From: Thermotogaceae bacterium | Lineage (GTDB): Bacteria > Thermotogota > Thermotogae > Thermotogales > Thermotogaceae | DNA: 57,545 bases | Reading direction: 5' to 3' | Assembly: GCA_015489065.1 (NCBI GenBank) | Contig: WGAO01000127.1 | Span: 1-57,545, forward strand | Shown: positions 14,582-24,350 of the stretch, in pieces | How the letters are laid out: each line of letters starts with the position of its first letter | Position numbering within the stretch: position 1 is the first letter of the stretch | Made by a program: the position numbers and the translations under genes | Notes under the pieces: model-generated | Told to the model about the DNA's origin: nothing | What the model saw: the letters and a program-made list of their open reading frames with translations, nothing else | Databases searched by the model: none

Positions 14582-16513
14582 ATGGTGAAGATAACGCTTC
14601 CTGATGGAACAGTTAAAGAGTGTGAAGAGGGAATTACTCCCGCAGAGATAGCCAGGGAAATATCTGAAGGTCTTTTTAGAAAAGCTATAGGAGCCGAGGT
14701 AAACGGAGTACTTTGGGATTTAAACAGACCGATAGATTTTGATGCCACGGTTAGGATAGTCACGATTGATGACGAGAAAGCTCCGGAGATATATAGACAT
14801 ACGATGTCCCATATAATGGCGCAAGCCGTTATGAGATACTTTGGAGCTGATAAAGTTAAGCTCGGTATAGGCCCTGTTATAGAGAACGGCTTTTACTACG
14901 ACTTTGAAGTTGTCGGGAAAAGAATAACAGAAGAAGATCTTCCAAAGATAGAGGAGTTGATGAAAAAGATAATAAAAGAGGATCTTCCGATAGAGAGGTT
15001 TGAGCTTCCCAAAGACGAAGCGATAAAGTTTATGGAGGAAAAAGGACAGACTTACAAGGTTGAGCTCATAAAGGAAATAAATGATGATACAGTTTCTTTT
15101 TATAAGCAAGGAGAGTTTGTTGATCTATGCCGCGGACCGCATCTTCCATCCACGGGTAAAGTAAAACATTTTAAGCTTCTATCGCTTGCTGGAGCTTATT
15201 GGAGAGGTGACGAGAGAAATCCAATGCTTCAGAGGATATACGGAACCGCTTTTGCAAAGAAAAAAGATTTGGAAGAGTATCTAAAGATGCTTAAGGAAGC
15301 TAAAAAAAGAGATCACAGAAAACTGGGACCTCAGCTTGAACTTTTTATGATAGATACCGATGTAGCTCCAGGAATGCCGTTCTTTCTTCCAAAGGGTGCA
15401 ATAGTTTTAAACGAGCTGATGAAATTTTCAAGGGAACTTCACATAGAAGATGGGTATAAAGAAGTGATCACACCTCTTGTCATGAATGTAAAGCTCTGGC
15501 ATCAATCAGGGCACTGGGATCACTACAAAGAGAACATGTATTTCACGGAGAAGGAAGGTACTATGTACGCAATAAAGCCAATGAACTGTCCGGGACATAT
15601 TTTGATATTCAAATCGTCTACAATCTCTTACAGGGATCTTCCAGTTAAGTACTTTGAGTTCGGAAAGGTTCATAGATATGAAAGGAGCGGCGTTTTGCAT
15701 GGCTTGATGAGGGTTAGAGCCTTCACTCAGGATGATGCACACATATTCTGCAGTGAGGATCAAATAGAAGAAGAAATAAAAGGTGTGATAATGCTGATAG
15801 ATAGGATATACAGCCCGTTTGGATTTACATACAGGGCAGAGCTTTCCACCATGCCGGAAGATCACATGGGAGATGAAAGTGTTTGGAGAAGAGCGGAAAA
15901 GGCTCTTCAAAACGCGCTTGATAAGATAGGACTGGAATACAAAATAGCCGAAGGAGAAGGAGCATTTTATGGACCAAAAATAGATTTCATGATAAAGGAT
16001 TCTATAGGTAGAGAGTGGCAATGCGCCACAGTTCAGCTCGATTTCCTCATGCCTGAGAGATTTGATGTCAACTATATAGGAGCCGATAACAAGGAGCACA
16101 GGGTTGTTATGATTCACAGAGCGATATTTGGATCGCTTGAGAGATTCTTTGGTATATTGATCGAACATTTTGCTGGGGCCTTTCCAACGTGGCTTGCTCC
16201 AGTTCAGGTTGTGATAATACCGATATCCGATAGACATGTGAATTACTCGAAAGAGATTATGGGAAAGCTTGAAGAGAGTGGTATCAGAGTAGAGATGGAC
16301 GACAGGAGAGAAACTCTTGGCTACAGAATAAGGGACAACCAGATGAAAAAAATCCCTTACATGCTGATACTAGGTGATAAAGAGGAAAGTGAGAGGAAGA
16401 TATCGGTTAGGACAAGAGAAAACAAGGAATTCAAGAGTCTAAATCTTGAAGATTTCATCTCGAAGATTTTGAAGGAAATAAATTCGAGAAGCAGAGAGCT
16501 GTATTTGAAATGA
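14582..16513 (+). CDS. thrS: Threonyl-tRNA synthetase
   Basis: A 643-residue class II synthetase of normal bacterial length. In order: a TGS domain at the N-terminus ([20 protein letters not shown]), the editing domain with [10 protein letters not shown] and the second motif [10 protein letters not shown], the catalytic core with motif 2 region [11 protein letters not shown] and motif 3 [16 protein letters not shown], and a C-terminal anticodon-binding domain from about residue 540. The ATG at 14582 follows GAGGGGGTG. It charges tRNA-Thr and edits serine. It is followed within 25 bases by a penicillin-binding protein gene, probably cotranscribed. Confidence 0.97.
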   Translation: MVKITLPDGTVKECEEGITPAEIAREISEGLFRKAIGAEVNGVLWDLNRPIDFDATVRIVTIDDEKAPEIYRHTMSHIMAQAVMRYFGADKVKLGIGPVIENGFYYDFEVVGKRITEEDLPKIEELMKKIIKEDLPIERFELPKDEAIKFMEEKGQTYKVELIKEINDDTVSFYKQGEFVDLCRGPHLPSTGKVKHFKLLSLAGAYWRGDERNPMLQRIYGTAFAKKKDLEEYLKMLKEAKKRDHRKLGPQLELFMIDTDVAPGMPFFLPKGAIVLNELMKFSRELHIEDGYKEVITPLVMNVKLWHQSGHWDHYKENMYFTEKEGTMYAIKPMNCPGHILIFKSSTISYRDLPVKYFEFGKVHRYERSGVLHGLMRVRAFTQDDAHIFCSEDQIEEEIKGVIMLIDRIYSPFGFTYRAELSTMPEDHMGDESVWRRAEKALQNALDKIGLEYKIAEGEGAFYGPKIDFMIKDSIGREWQCATVQLDFLMPERFDVNYIGADNKEHRVVMIHRAIFGSLERFFGILIEHFAGAFPTWLAPVQVVIIPISDRHVNYSKEIMGKLEESGIRVEMDDRRETLGYRIRDNQMKKIPYMLILGDKEESERKISVRTRENKEFKSLNLEDFISKILKEINSRSRELYLK

Positions 16514-16535
16514 ACAAACCTTTGAGGTGAATTCT

Positions 16536-18179
16536 TTGAGAGGAAGAGTTCTGCTAACGATATTTGCAGTATCCATACTACTTATATCTATCAGGTATTT
16601 TCAAATTCAAATTCTTGAATATAAAAAGCACAGAAGTTTTCTTGAAAATTCGTCTTTTATAAAGGTTAGTTTAGACGCTCCCAGAGGAGAGATAATCTCT
16701 TCTGATGGAAAGATATTAGCGAGAAACGAGAGAATTCTAATGGCACAGCTCTCTGGAAGGAAAGTGCCAGCTTTAGCTGATCTGGAAGATGTCGTGGGGA
16801 AAGAAAGAGCCATAAAGCTTGTGCTAGGATTAAGGATAAATGTGGATGAGAATGAAGCTGAGCGTTTGAGAAGGATGGGAGTCATTATAAGGAAGAAGAT
16901 CAAGAGAGTTTACTCCGGTATTGCTCCACATGTGGTTGGCTATGTTCGACAGGGTAAAGGGGTTTATGGAGTAGAAAAAGAATACGATGGGTATTTGAAG
17001 GGGAAGCCTGGATCCGAAGTATACGTTGTGGACATCAAAGGAAAGAGCGTTGGAAGTGTTCTGAAATCTCCTCCAATTCCTGGCAAAAACATAACTCTCA
17101 GTATAGACTCAAGGCTTCAAGATCTTGCGCAGAGTCTTCTTAGGGAGAAGAGAGGAACAATCATCGTTGAGAATCCGAGAAACGGTGAGATACTAGTTAT
17201 GGCTTCAAATCCTTCTTTTAATCCGAATGATGTATCTTCTGGAATGTCCGTTTGGGAGTGGAGAGAACTTCTCAACGATCCATCTGGAGTTTTTATAAAC
17301 AGAGCGATTTCCTCAAGATATCCTCCTGGATCTTCTATAAAACCATTCATAGCCCTTGCGTATCTTATGAAATTCAATGGAAAGGATCAAACGGTCAACT
17401 GCAAGGGAAAGTATTTTTATAGGAGCAAAAGTGGAAAAGTATTAGCTGTTTACAAAGACTGGCTCTTATCGGGGCATGGGCTCGTTGATTTGAGAAAAGC
17501 TATAAGAGTATCGTGTAATGTGTTTTTCTACACTATAGGTCAAGAAATAGGTATAGATTTTCTGAGCGATTTAGCGAGTAAATTGAGATTTGCTGACAGA
17601 ACAGGTATAGATCTTCCAGGAGAAATAAGTGGAATATTCCCATCAAGAGAATGGAAGAAGAGAGTTTTTGGAGAAAGCTGGTATCCCGGAGATACCATAC
17701 TCTTGTCGATAGGACAAGGATATGTTCTGATGACACCAATAGAGATGATTAATTTTTATTCCTTTCTTGCTAATGAGGGAGTCTCATATGTTCCGCATGT
17801 TGTTAAAATGATAGACGGGAAGCTGGTTCGTCCAAAAGAATATGTCCGTATGAACCTTCCAAAGGAGTATTGGGATTTTCTCAGAGAAGCCATGGTGGAT
17901 GTTACGACTCATCCTGGAACTTTGAAGGATGAGGGAACAGCTTACAGGGTCTTTAAAGGATTCAGGATAAAGGTTGCTGGAAAGACAGGAACTGCTGAAG
18001 TTCCTGGAAAGAAATCTCACTCTTGGTTCATAGGGTACGCTCCGGCTGATAATCCAAAGGTGGTAGTGCTTGCTATGGTGGAAAACGGAGGTAGTGGAAG
18101 TAAAGTGGCTGCTCCAATGGCGAGAAAGATCTTAGAAAAGTATTTTTCAATCTTTTCTGCTGACGATGTAATAAAGTGA
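16536..18179 (+). CDS. mrdA: Penicillin-binding protein 2 type transpeptidase
   Basis: A 547-residue class B penicillin-binding protein that cross-links peptidoglycan. It has an N-terminal membrane anchor, a dimerisation/pedestal region, and a transpeptidase domain with the catalytic SxxK in PPGSSIKPF near residue 267, SCN near residue 331 and KTGTAE near residue 480. The general layout, including GPL-like VYGVEKEYDGYLKG, fits the elongation-specific PBP2 class better than FtsI, but this is inference. The TTG at 16536 has GAGG seven bases upstream; the GTG at 16527 lies inside that site. Its 3' end overlaps the convergent RND gene by 33 bases. Confidence 0.88.
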   Translation: MRGRVLLTIFAVSILLISIRYFQIQILEYKKHRSFLENSSFIKVSLDAPRGEIISSDGKILARNERILMAQLSGRKVPALADLEDVVGKERAIKLVLGLRINVDENEAERLRRMGVIIRKKIKRVYSGIAPHVVGYVRQGKGVYGVEKEYDGYLKGKPGSEVYVVDIKGKSVGSVLKSPPIPGKNITLSIDSRLQDLAQSLLREKRGTIIVENPRNGEILVMASNPSFNPNDVSSGMSVWEWRELLNDPSGVFINRAISSRYPPGSSIKPFIALAYLMKFNGKDQTVNCKGKYFYRSKSGKVLAVYKDWLLSGHGLVDLRKAIRVSCNVFFYTIGQEIGIDFLSDLASKLRFADRTGIDLPGEISGIFPSREWKKRVFGESWYPGDTILLSIGQGYVLMTPIEMINFYSFLANEGVSYVPHVVKMIDGKLVRPKEYVRMNLPKEYWDFLREAMVDVTTHPGTLKDEGTAYRVFKGFRIKVAGKTGTAEVPGKKSHSWFIGYAPADNPKVVVLAMVENGGSGSKVAAPMARKILEKYFSIFSADDVIK

Positions 18180-21100
18180 GGGAATGAAAAAGAGTGTTAG
18201 AAATGTTGCAACCGACAATCCACCTATCACCGTTAAAGCCATTGGAACATGATATTCCTTTCCTTCACCTTTTAAAATGACATCCGGTATCAGCGCCATT
18301 ATCGTAGTGAGTGAGGTCATAAGAATGGGTCTTAGTCTTGTCGATGCTCCATCGATTATTGCTTCCCTCGTACTCAATCCTTCTCTTTTCGAGCGATTTA
18401 TCCTGTCTATCATCACTATACCATTGTTAACAACTATGCCGAAAAGCATAATAGCTCCTATCAGAGATACTACATTCAGCGGTTTTCCAAGTATCGCATA
18501 GACGAGAGCTATTCCTATAAGACTCATTGGAACTGTGAACATGACTATAAGCGGTTGGATAAAAGATTCAAACTCTCCTGCCATTATCATATACATGAGG
18601 ATCAATCCTATTATTGAGGCAACTTCTATTCTTCTTACCTCAACATCGGTTGTTTCTGCTTCACCTCTAACGCTTATTGTGTATCCCTCAGGAGTTGATA
18701 TTTTTTCCAATTTTTCCCTTACGATTTTTAGCGCTCTACTTTGTGATATACCATTTGTTTCTGCCGTTACTAGAAAGGTTCTTCTTCCATTTCTATGAAC
18801 GATTACCTGTGGTTCTTTCACATTTAGAACACTTGCTACTCTTGTCAAAGGAACGAGCTCATAGGAAAATCCAAGCAATCCTTTTCGAACGAGAACTGGG
18901 AGTTTCACATCTTCTATTCTTAGATTTTGCGTTCCGCGCGGGTAAACGGTTATGTCGTACAGTTTCCCACCTATCAATATTTTCCCGGCATTCTTCTTAT
19001 TGTTTATCGCGGAGAGCTCCGCAGCTATTTGCATTGGTGAGATGTGATATTTTCTGAGCATGTTGTCATTTGGAACGACTTTTATACTGTCTAGCGTTTT
19101 ATTGAAGTTTGACTGAATGTTCTTCAAGAAGGCGAGGGATTTAAGAATATTTTCCACTTTGATCGCGATACTTTTCAGAATCTCAACGTCATCTCCCTTT
19201 ATTTCGACTTCGATCGGTTTTCCGAAAGTCTTACTCATAAAACTCATCGGAGTAATGACTTCAAGCTGAGCTCCTGGAAATTCCCTTTTTACTTTTGGAA
19301 ATAGTTCTTTTCCAAGGATTGCCTTTATCTTATCTATTGAGGGTATATCTTTCTTTTTGTTCATCATGACTCCAACAAAACCGTTCTCGTATGCTGCGTC
19401 TAACGACATGAAGCTCATGAAGCCTTTTTCATCCATTCCATAAGATGAAAATATCGTTTCTATGTTGAACCTCGACTTGTTTTTTTCAAAATAATTTTCT
19501 ATATATTTTGCAACCTTGCTGGATACATCTGGACTCGTTCCGGTTGGAAGATAAAAGAGAACTCTGAAGATGTATATTGAAGTTGAGGGCATGAGAGTGA
19601 ATCCATTCTCGTAAAGGAAAATCCCAGATATAATGAATGCTACTATCACCACAACAACAACAATCCATCTTAAGTTTAAAGCCTTTTCTAAAGACTTTTT
19701 ATATCCTTCTCTGAACCATTTGAGTCTTGGTTCTGCTTTTCTGATCAAGTATCGCGACATGGATGGTACAAAACTGAGTGATATGAAAAGAGAAGCTAAG
19801 AGAGTGTATGTTACAGTCAAAGCCACATCTTTAAACATTCTCTCTGCAAAGCCATGTAGGAAAACTATCGGCAGAAAAACGGATATCGTCGTCAAGGTGG
19901 ACGCTGTTATCGCTCCTCCGACTTCTCCAGCACCCTTATAAGAAGCTTCAAAACTGTTCTCCCCTGTCTCGCTCCTTCTGTATATGTTTTCCGTCACAAC
20001 TATTGCGTTATCTATCAGCATTCCAACAGCTAAAGTCAAACCTGCAAGGGACATTATGTTCATGGTAATACCTGAGAAATACATCAAAAGAAGGCCCACC
20101 ATCAGAGAAAGTGGGATTGCAGAGAAGACGAGCAGGACCACTCTAAAATCTCTGAGGAATATCATCAAAACCAGCAAGACAACTCCAGCACCTATCAAGA
20201 GATTTCTTAGAAGTGTGGATATGGATTCTGTTATGTATTCTGATTGATCCATGACTACCTCGATGTCTATTCCCTTCGGTGCGTGATAGTTATTCAAAAT
20301 GTCTCTGACCGCTCTACAAGCCTTTATCAAGTTCACTCCGGCTCTTTTTTGAACGATTAGAGTTGTGCTAGGTTTTCCGTTGAGTCGTGATCCAGAGTGC
20401 CCTTCGCTTATACCCATTCTAACTACAGCGACATCTTTTACCAGTGTTTGGGGGGCATTTATGAAAGCTGAGAGCATTGATGAGATATCTATTCCACTAC
20501 CAAACATCAGCGCCATATCGCCAAATCCCATACCAGGAGAGAGCTTCACATTCTCGATATCCTTGAGGCTGTGCATTTTTCTCTCAACATTTACGGTTTG
20601 ATACCTTTTCTTTCCAAACTTTATTCCACCAGACATGAGAAAATTTTCAGACCATATCGCAGTTTGAACCATGCTCATCCCTATGTACCTTTTGATAAGC
20701 TTGTTGTAATTTGCTAATACCTGCACTTCTCTGTCTTTCAAACCCATATCTATGACATACGAGGTTTCTGGGAGTCTGTCTATTTTGGACTCAAGATCCG
20801 TCACTACATCGTTTATCTTCTCCCAATCGTCACCAGATATCGATATCATTATGACTGGCATGAGATTTGGAGAAAACTTCATTATCATAGGTTTTACATT
20901 CCTTGGAAGATACATTGATGCCATGTTGAGCTTTTCGGATACATCGATCTGAGCTCCTGTCATATCAGTTCCCCATTTGAAATAAAGTGTGAGCATTCCG
21001 TAGCTGTTAAAGGCTTTCCCTTCCACCTTTTCTATCCCGCCCACGGTCTCAAGAGCTCTTTCCGCAGGGACTACTATTCTCTTTTCTACCTCTTCTGATG

Positions 21101-21266
21101 TCATACCGTAGGCTGGAAAGACAATCATTATCGTTGGGAATTCAACATCTGGGAGCATCGCTACACTTAGATTTGGGATCGATCTCATTCCGAGGATGAT
21201 TATTATTATTGCTATTATAGTAGTTGTAACAGGCCTCTTGACGAATATCTTCGCAAACTTTTCCAT
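18147..21266 (-). CDS. RND-family efflux transporter (AcrB/HAE-like)
   Basis: A 1039-residue membrane protein with the RND duplication: one N-terminal helix (FVKRPVTTTIIAIIIIILG), a large periplasmic loop, a bundle of six helices, then a second copy of the same arrangement. The proton-relay helix reads LAVGMLIDNAIVVTENIYRR near residue 400, with one Asp followed by Asn. It probably exports hydrophobic compounds or metals out of the membrane. No membrane-fusion adaptor or outer-membrane channel is adjacent, unlike classical tripartite pumps. The start is the ATG at 21266, overlapping the MarR gene stop and preceded by AAGGAGGAGG. The MarR neighbour is the likely repressor. Confidence 0.9.
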   Translation of the reverse strand: MEKFAKIFVKRPVTTTIIAIIIIILGMRSIPNLSVAMLPDVEFPTIMIVFPAYGMTSEEVEKRIVVPAERALETVGGIEKVEGKAFNSYGMLTLYFKWGTDMTGAQIDVSEKLNMASMYLPRNVKPMIMKFSPNLMPVIMISISGDDWEKINDVVTDLESKIDRLPETSYVIDMGLKDREVQVLANYNKLIKRYIGMSMVQTAIWSENFLMSGGIKFGKKRYQTVNVERKMHSLKDIENVKLSPGMGFGDMALMFGSGIDISSMLSAFINAPQTLVKDVAVVRMGISEGHSGSRLNGKPSTTLIVQKRAGVNLIKACRAVRDILNNYHAPKGIDIEVVMDQSEYITESISTLLRNLLIGAGVVLLVLMIFLRDFRVVLLVFSAIPLSLMVGLLLMYFSGITMNIMSLAGLTLAVGMLIDNAIVVTENIYRRSETGENSFEASYKGAGEVGGAITASTLTTISVFLPIVFLHGFAERMFKDVALTVTYTLLASLFISLSFVPSMSRYLIRKAEPRLKWFREGYKKSLEKALNLRWIVVVVVIVAFIISGIFLYENGFTLMPSTSIYIFRVLFYLPTGTSPDVSSKVAKYIENYFEKNKSRFNIETIFSSYGMDEKGFMSFMSLDAAYENGFVGVMMNKKKDIPSIDKIKAILGKELFPKVKREFPGAQLEVITPMSFMSKTFGKPIEVEIKGDDVEILKSIAIKVENILKSLAFLKNIQSNFNKTLDSIKVVPNDNMLRKYHISPMQIAAELSAINNKKNAGKILIGGKLYDITVYPRGTQNLRIEDVKLPVLVRKGLLGFSYELVPLTRVASVLNVKEPQVIVHRNGRRTFLVTAETNGISQSRALKIVREKLEKISTPEGYTISVRGEAETTDVEVRRIEVASIIGLILMYMIMAGEFESFIQPLIVMFTVPMSLIGIALVYAILGKPLNVVSLIGAIMLFGIVVNNGIVMIDRINRSKREGLSTREAIIDGASTRLRPILMTSLTTIMALIPDVILKGEGKEYHVPMALTVIGGLSVATFLTLFFIPSLYYIVSRKD

Positions 21267-21676
21267 CAATCCTCCTCCTTGGAGAGGATATCAATCAACT
21301 TTTGAAAACTCTCTTCCATACAGGAAACATCATCTGGGTTGAGATGATTGAAAATCTCATTCTCCAGTTTTGAAACCTTTTCTTTCATCTCTTTGTAGAC
21401 TTCTTTTGCTATTTCAGTTGGATATACTCTCAGAATTCTCCTATCATACAAATCATTTTTTCTCGTAACGAGGCCATCTCTCTCCATTCGCTTGATAGTT
21501 ATCGCAACTGTTGGAGGTTCAATATTCAGAGCTTTTGCAATATCCTTCTGGGCTATACCAGGGTTTTTAACAACAACCACTAAAAACGGAAGCCTTTTTG
21601 GATGAAAAGGGAGATCGAGATCCTTTTTCAACTTTCTAAAGAAGAGTTTTTGGAAAGTCCATATGAGATCCATCAT
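21266..21676 (-). CDS. MarR-family transcriptional regulator
   Basis: A 136-residue winged-helix protein. The recognition region reads PGIAQKDIAKALNIEPPTVAITIKRMERDGLVTRK followed by the wing DLYDRRILRVYPTEIA with the conserved DxRxxxVxLT-like pattern. The ATG at 21676 follows CGGAGGT; the upstream frame to 21715 is unsupported. It is the first gene of a two-gene operon with the RND exporter, overlapping its start by one base, so it most likely represses the pump and itself in response to a pump substrate. Confidence 0.9.
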   Translation of the reverse strand: MMDLIWTFQKLFFRKLKKDLDLPFHPKRLPFLVVVVKNPGIAQKDIAKALNIEPPTVAITIKRMERDGLVTRKNDLYDRRILRVYPTEIAKEVYKEMKEKVSKLENEIFNHLNPDDVSCMEESFQKLIDILSKEED

Positions 21677-21705
21677 CGCTCTGATACCTCCGTTTGTTTT
21701 ATATA

Positions 21706-21734
21706 AAATTATCACTATACACAGAGTTTGTAAA
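21706..21734 (-). promoter_or_regulatory. Promoter of the marR-RND operon
   Basis: On the minus strand TTTACA (21729-21734) and TAATTT (21706-21711) are 17 bases apart, placing the start about 22 bases before the ATG. Confidence 0.55.
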
Positions 21735-21850
21735 GGAAGATCTCAGCAAAACTATGGAATGCTCTAGACTCCATGCATTCCATTTCGCAGAAAGATTCTA
21801 CAAGGGTTTAGAAAATTTAGCAAATTGTGTATTTTATTGGGAGATAGTTG

Positions 21851-22195
21851 TCACCCGACTATCTTAAGTATGTGCTTGAGACCTTCTTCTAGAACATTTC
21901 TTATACACGCACTTTGTATTCTATATCTTACAAACCTTCCATTTCTCTCGGTTTTGACAATTTTCAGGTGTCTGAGAATCTTCAAGTGGGATGATACTAC
22001 CGATTGATCTAACTTTAGTGTGCTGGCTATCTTTCCAACGCATTTGTCTCCATCAAGAAGAGTTAACAATATTTTAAGGCGTGTTGGATTGGAAAAGGCG
22101 GAATAGAATTGTGACAACTCTTTCAAGATCTCGTCATTCGAGATTAGCCATTCTTCATTCGTGTACTTCTCAAAGCTGAATCCTTTGTCATTCAT
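21851..22195 (-). CDS. ArsR/SmtB-family transcriptional regulator (paralogue)
   Basis: A 114-residue winged-helix protein closely similar to the regulator at 14003-14362: SNPTRLKILLTLLDGDKCVGKIASTLKLDQSVVSSHLKILRHLKIVKTERNGRFVRY. Both end in a shared EEGLKHxLKI tail. The ATG at 22195 has GGAGG ten bases upstream. The gene stands alone, with no target gene beside it on the same strand, and the intervals on both sides hold no other gene. The single sensing-region cysteine suggests it does not bind arsenic like the CxC sensor at 40518. Ligand and targets are unknown. Confidence 0.87.
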   Translation of the reverse strand: MNDKGFSFEKYTNEEWLISNDEILKELSQFYSAFSNPTRLKILLTLLDGDKCVGKIASTLKLDQSVVSSHLKILRHLKIVKTERNGRFVRYRIQSACIRNVLEEGLKHILKIVG

Positions 22196-22316
22196 ACATT
22201 CGATACCTCCGAAATAGTAGTTTGTGAATAAATCGTAAAATAGGTATCTGAACATCTGAATACATAATACTGTTGTTTACAATATCAGATCAATGGTGTT
22301 AACAGATTTGTAACTA

Positions 22317-22345
22317 TTGAAAAGTCTCGATTATGCGTATAAAAT
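22317..22345 (+). promoter_or_regulatory. Promoter of tRNA-Val
   Basis: TTGAAA (22317-22322) and TAAAAT (22340-22345) with a 17-base spacer, about 14 bases before the tRNA. Confidence 0.75.
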
Positions 22346-22358
22346 ACGCTTTGCAGAT

Positions 22359-22433
22359 GGGCGCGTAGCTCAGAGGGAGAGCGCTTCCCTCACGAGGAAG
22401 AGGCCGCAGGTTCAAGTCCTGCCGCGCCCACCA
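22359..22433 (+). tRNA. tRNA-Val (anticodon CAC)
   Basis: Acceptor GGGCGCG/CGCGCCC, anticodon stem CTTCC/GGAAG with loop CTCACGA, encoded CCA. Confidence 0.95.
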
Positions 22434-22441
22434 TCATGTGG

Positions 22442-22470
22442 GGGGCCATTTGGCCCCTTTGATTTTTTTT
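22442..22470 (+). terminator. Intrinsic terminator after tRNA-Val
   Basis: GGGGCC (22442-22447) pairs with GGCCCC (22452-22457), loop ATTT, followed by TTTGATTTTTTTT. The next gene starts 14 bases later, so it depends on readthrough or another promoter. Confidence 0.88.
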
Positions 22471-22483
22471 CGGAGGTGATCCG

Positions 22484-23254
22484 ATGGATAAGCTGGATTT
22501 TGCTATAAAGATATCGAGAAAAGTCGGGAACATCCTTCTCAGCGAATGGGGAGGACCGATATCTATATCACAGAAGAGTTCTTTTCAAGATCTGGTTACG
22601 GATATGGACAAGAAGGTTCAGGAGATGATTGTAAGCTCGATAAGAGAGAAGTTTCCAGGTGATGGGGTACTTGCAGAAGAGGGAGTTAACGACTCAGCGG
22701 ATAAGATGTGGGTCATTGACCCAATAGATGGGACGGTGAATTTTGCCTTTGGACTGCCTTCTTTCTCAATATCGATAGCGTATGTCGAGAATGGAGAGCC
22801 GATCGTTGGGGTAGTTCATCTTCCCGTTTTAAATGAGACTTATTATGCGATCAAAAATGGTGGTGCTTACAAAAATGGAGAGAGAATTCATGTATCTAAC
22901 AGGAAAAGGTTGAGAGAATCTTTGGGGCTTATGGGATTTTTCAAAGATTTCTCTGGAAAGTTTTTGGCAGATCTTGAAGACAAGGTTGTTAGAATCAGAA
23001 TGCTTGGGAGCATAGCGGTAGGGGTGTCTTACATAGCAGCTGGGAAGGCGGACTTTTATGTTGCAAAAAGATCCAACCCGTGGGATGTTGCTGCTGCTAT
23101 CTTGATACTTAAAGAAGCTGGAGGGAAGATAACAGATTTCGTTGGCAGAGAAGAGGGAATATTTGGAAAGGAATATGTCTTTTCCAATGGATATGTCCAC
23201 GATGAATTACTTGAGCGTTTGTCTTTGATACAAAATCTCCGTGTTGTAAAATAA
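22484..23254 (+). CDS. suhB: Inositol monophosphatase family protein
   Basis: A 256-residue Mg2+-dependent phosphatase. The two family motifs are intact: VIDPIDGTVNFAFGLP near residue 84 (metal-binding DPIDGT) and NPWDVAAAILILKEAGG near residue 198, with the upstream catalytic Glu pair in LAEEG near residue 64. In Thermotoga-like bacteria members hydrolyse inositol-1-phosphate and can also act on fructose-1,6-bisphosphate, so the substrate cannot be fixed from sequence. It could supply myo-inositol for compatible solutes such as di-myo-inositol phosphate (inference). The ATG at 22484 follows CGGAGGTG. It is 19 bases upstream of the HD-GYP gene. Confidence 0.9.
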   Translation: MDKLDFAIKISRKVGNILLSEWGGPISISQKSSFQDLVTDMDKKVQEMIVSSIREKFPGDGVLAEEGVNDSADKMWVIDPIDGTVNFAFGLPSFSISIAYVENGEPIVGVVHLPVLNETYYAIKNGGAYKNGERIHVSNRKRLRESLGLMGFFKDFSGKFLADLEDKVVRIRMLGSIAVGVSYIAAGKADFYVAKRSNPWDVAAAILILKEAGGKITDFVGREEGIFGKEYVFSNGYVHDELLERLSLIQNLRVVK

Positions 23255-23273
23255 ACCCACGGAGGTGGGGGAA

Positions 23274-24350
23274 ATGGCTACTGTATGGAAGGATATCGAC
23301 GAGGTTAAACCAGGTGATGTCTTAGCTGACGATGTTTTCGATGGAGTAAGCTTTACGCTGATTTTAAAGAAAGGAACAACTGTTACGGAAGAGAGTATTG
23401 AACTGATGAAGAAAAGAAACATAAAGAGAGTTCCGGTGCTCGTTGGTGAAGGCGATGATGAAGAATCTCTTGTTATCGAAGTAGAGAAAGCAATTATTAC
23501 AAAGGAGGATTTCGCTGTTCCATCGGCTCCGCCCACCATAAGTGAGAAGCTGTATAACGAATCGATAAATGCGATGACAGAAGTTGTTGGCAAGTTGTTT
23601 GAGACCGATACGCTTGATAAAGATAAGGTTAGGGATGTGGCTAATAAAGTGGTGGCGGAAGTATTTGGAAAGAAAAGAAATGTTTTGAACCTTGTCAAAA
23701 AACACGCTTCTGGATTTCTTTATAAACATCTGATGAATACTGGGGTTATATCTGGGATGATAGCGGTGGAGATGGGAATGCCGATACATGAGGCGATAAG
23801 GATTACAGAGGCTGGGATGCTTCATGATATAGGTCTTGGACTGATAAATGCAGAAGCAAGGAACGATGTTGAAAAGCTGGATGACGAAATAATGAATCAT
23901 CCAGCCATTGGAGCGAAATTCTTGAGAGACTCTGGCATGCCTATAGAAGTTACTGATGCGGTTTTGTTCCACCATGAGAGATGGGATGGTAAGGGGTTTC
24001 CGATGGGGCTCAAGGGGAAAAGAATTCCTACAATTGCGAGGATAATAGCAGTTGCTGACGCCTATGACACCCTTACCTCAGAGGATCTAAAGGAGAAGAG
24101 CATGCCACCTTACTATGCGATGAGATGGATAATATCGGGATCTAAGAGATATTTTGATCCCGATATAGTTTCCACATTTGTTAACATGGTAGGGGTATAT
24201 CCCACTGGAACAAGGGTTCTTCTCAGCGACGGAAGAGAAGGAATTGTGATAGGAAGAAGCGAAAAGCTACTCAAACCCATTGTTGATGTAGATGGAGACG
24301 TGATAGATCTCTCAAAAGAACCTACTCTTTGGATAGCAAAAGTTCTATAG
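23274..24350 (+). CDS. HD-GYP domain protein, putative cyclic-di-GMP phosphodiesterase
   Basis: A 358-residue cytoplasmic protein. The N-terminal ~120 residues carry a short beta-rich DUF3391-like segment (DVKPGDVLADDVFDG type), then an HD-GYP domain with LYKHLMNTG, the GMLHDIG metal motif, a second His in NHPAIGAKFL and HHERWDGKGFP, where GYP is GFP. Domain members hydrolyse cyclic di-GMP; the change of the Tyr to Phe is common and need not abolish activity. After the domain a short beta segment (GTRVLLSDGREGIV) follows. The ATG at 23274 follows GGAGGTGGG; the GTG at 23265 overlaps that site. It follows the phosphatase gene closely and its end overlaps the convergent exporter gene by six bases. 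Confidence 0.88.
   Translation: MATVWKDIDEVKPGDVLADDVFDGVSFTLILKKGTTVTEESIELMKKRNIKRVPVLVGEGDDEESLVIEVEKAIITKEDFAVPSAPPTISEKLYNESINAMTEVVGKLFETDTLDKDKVRDVANKVVAEVFGKKRNVLNLVKKHASGFLYKHLMNTGVISGMIAVEMGMPIHEAIRITEAGMLHDIGLGLINAEARNDVEKLDDEIMNHPAIGAKFLRDSGMPIEVTDAVLFHHERWDGKGFPMGLKGKRIPTIARIIAVADAYDTLTSEDLKEKSMPPYYAMRWIISGSKRYFDPDIVSTFVNMVGVYPTGTRVLLSDGREGIVIGRSEKLLKPIVDVDGDVIDLSKEPTLWIAKVL

Noticed and set aside
15506-16237. A 243-codon minus-strand ORF
   Set aside because: Antisense to the thrS catalytic core with no ribosome binding site and no recognisable motif.
18147-18179. Possible frameshift at the mrdA-RND junction
   Set aside because: Both proteins have normal C-termini; it is simply a 33-base convergent overlap.
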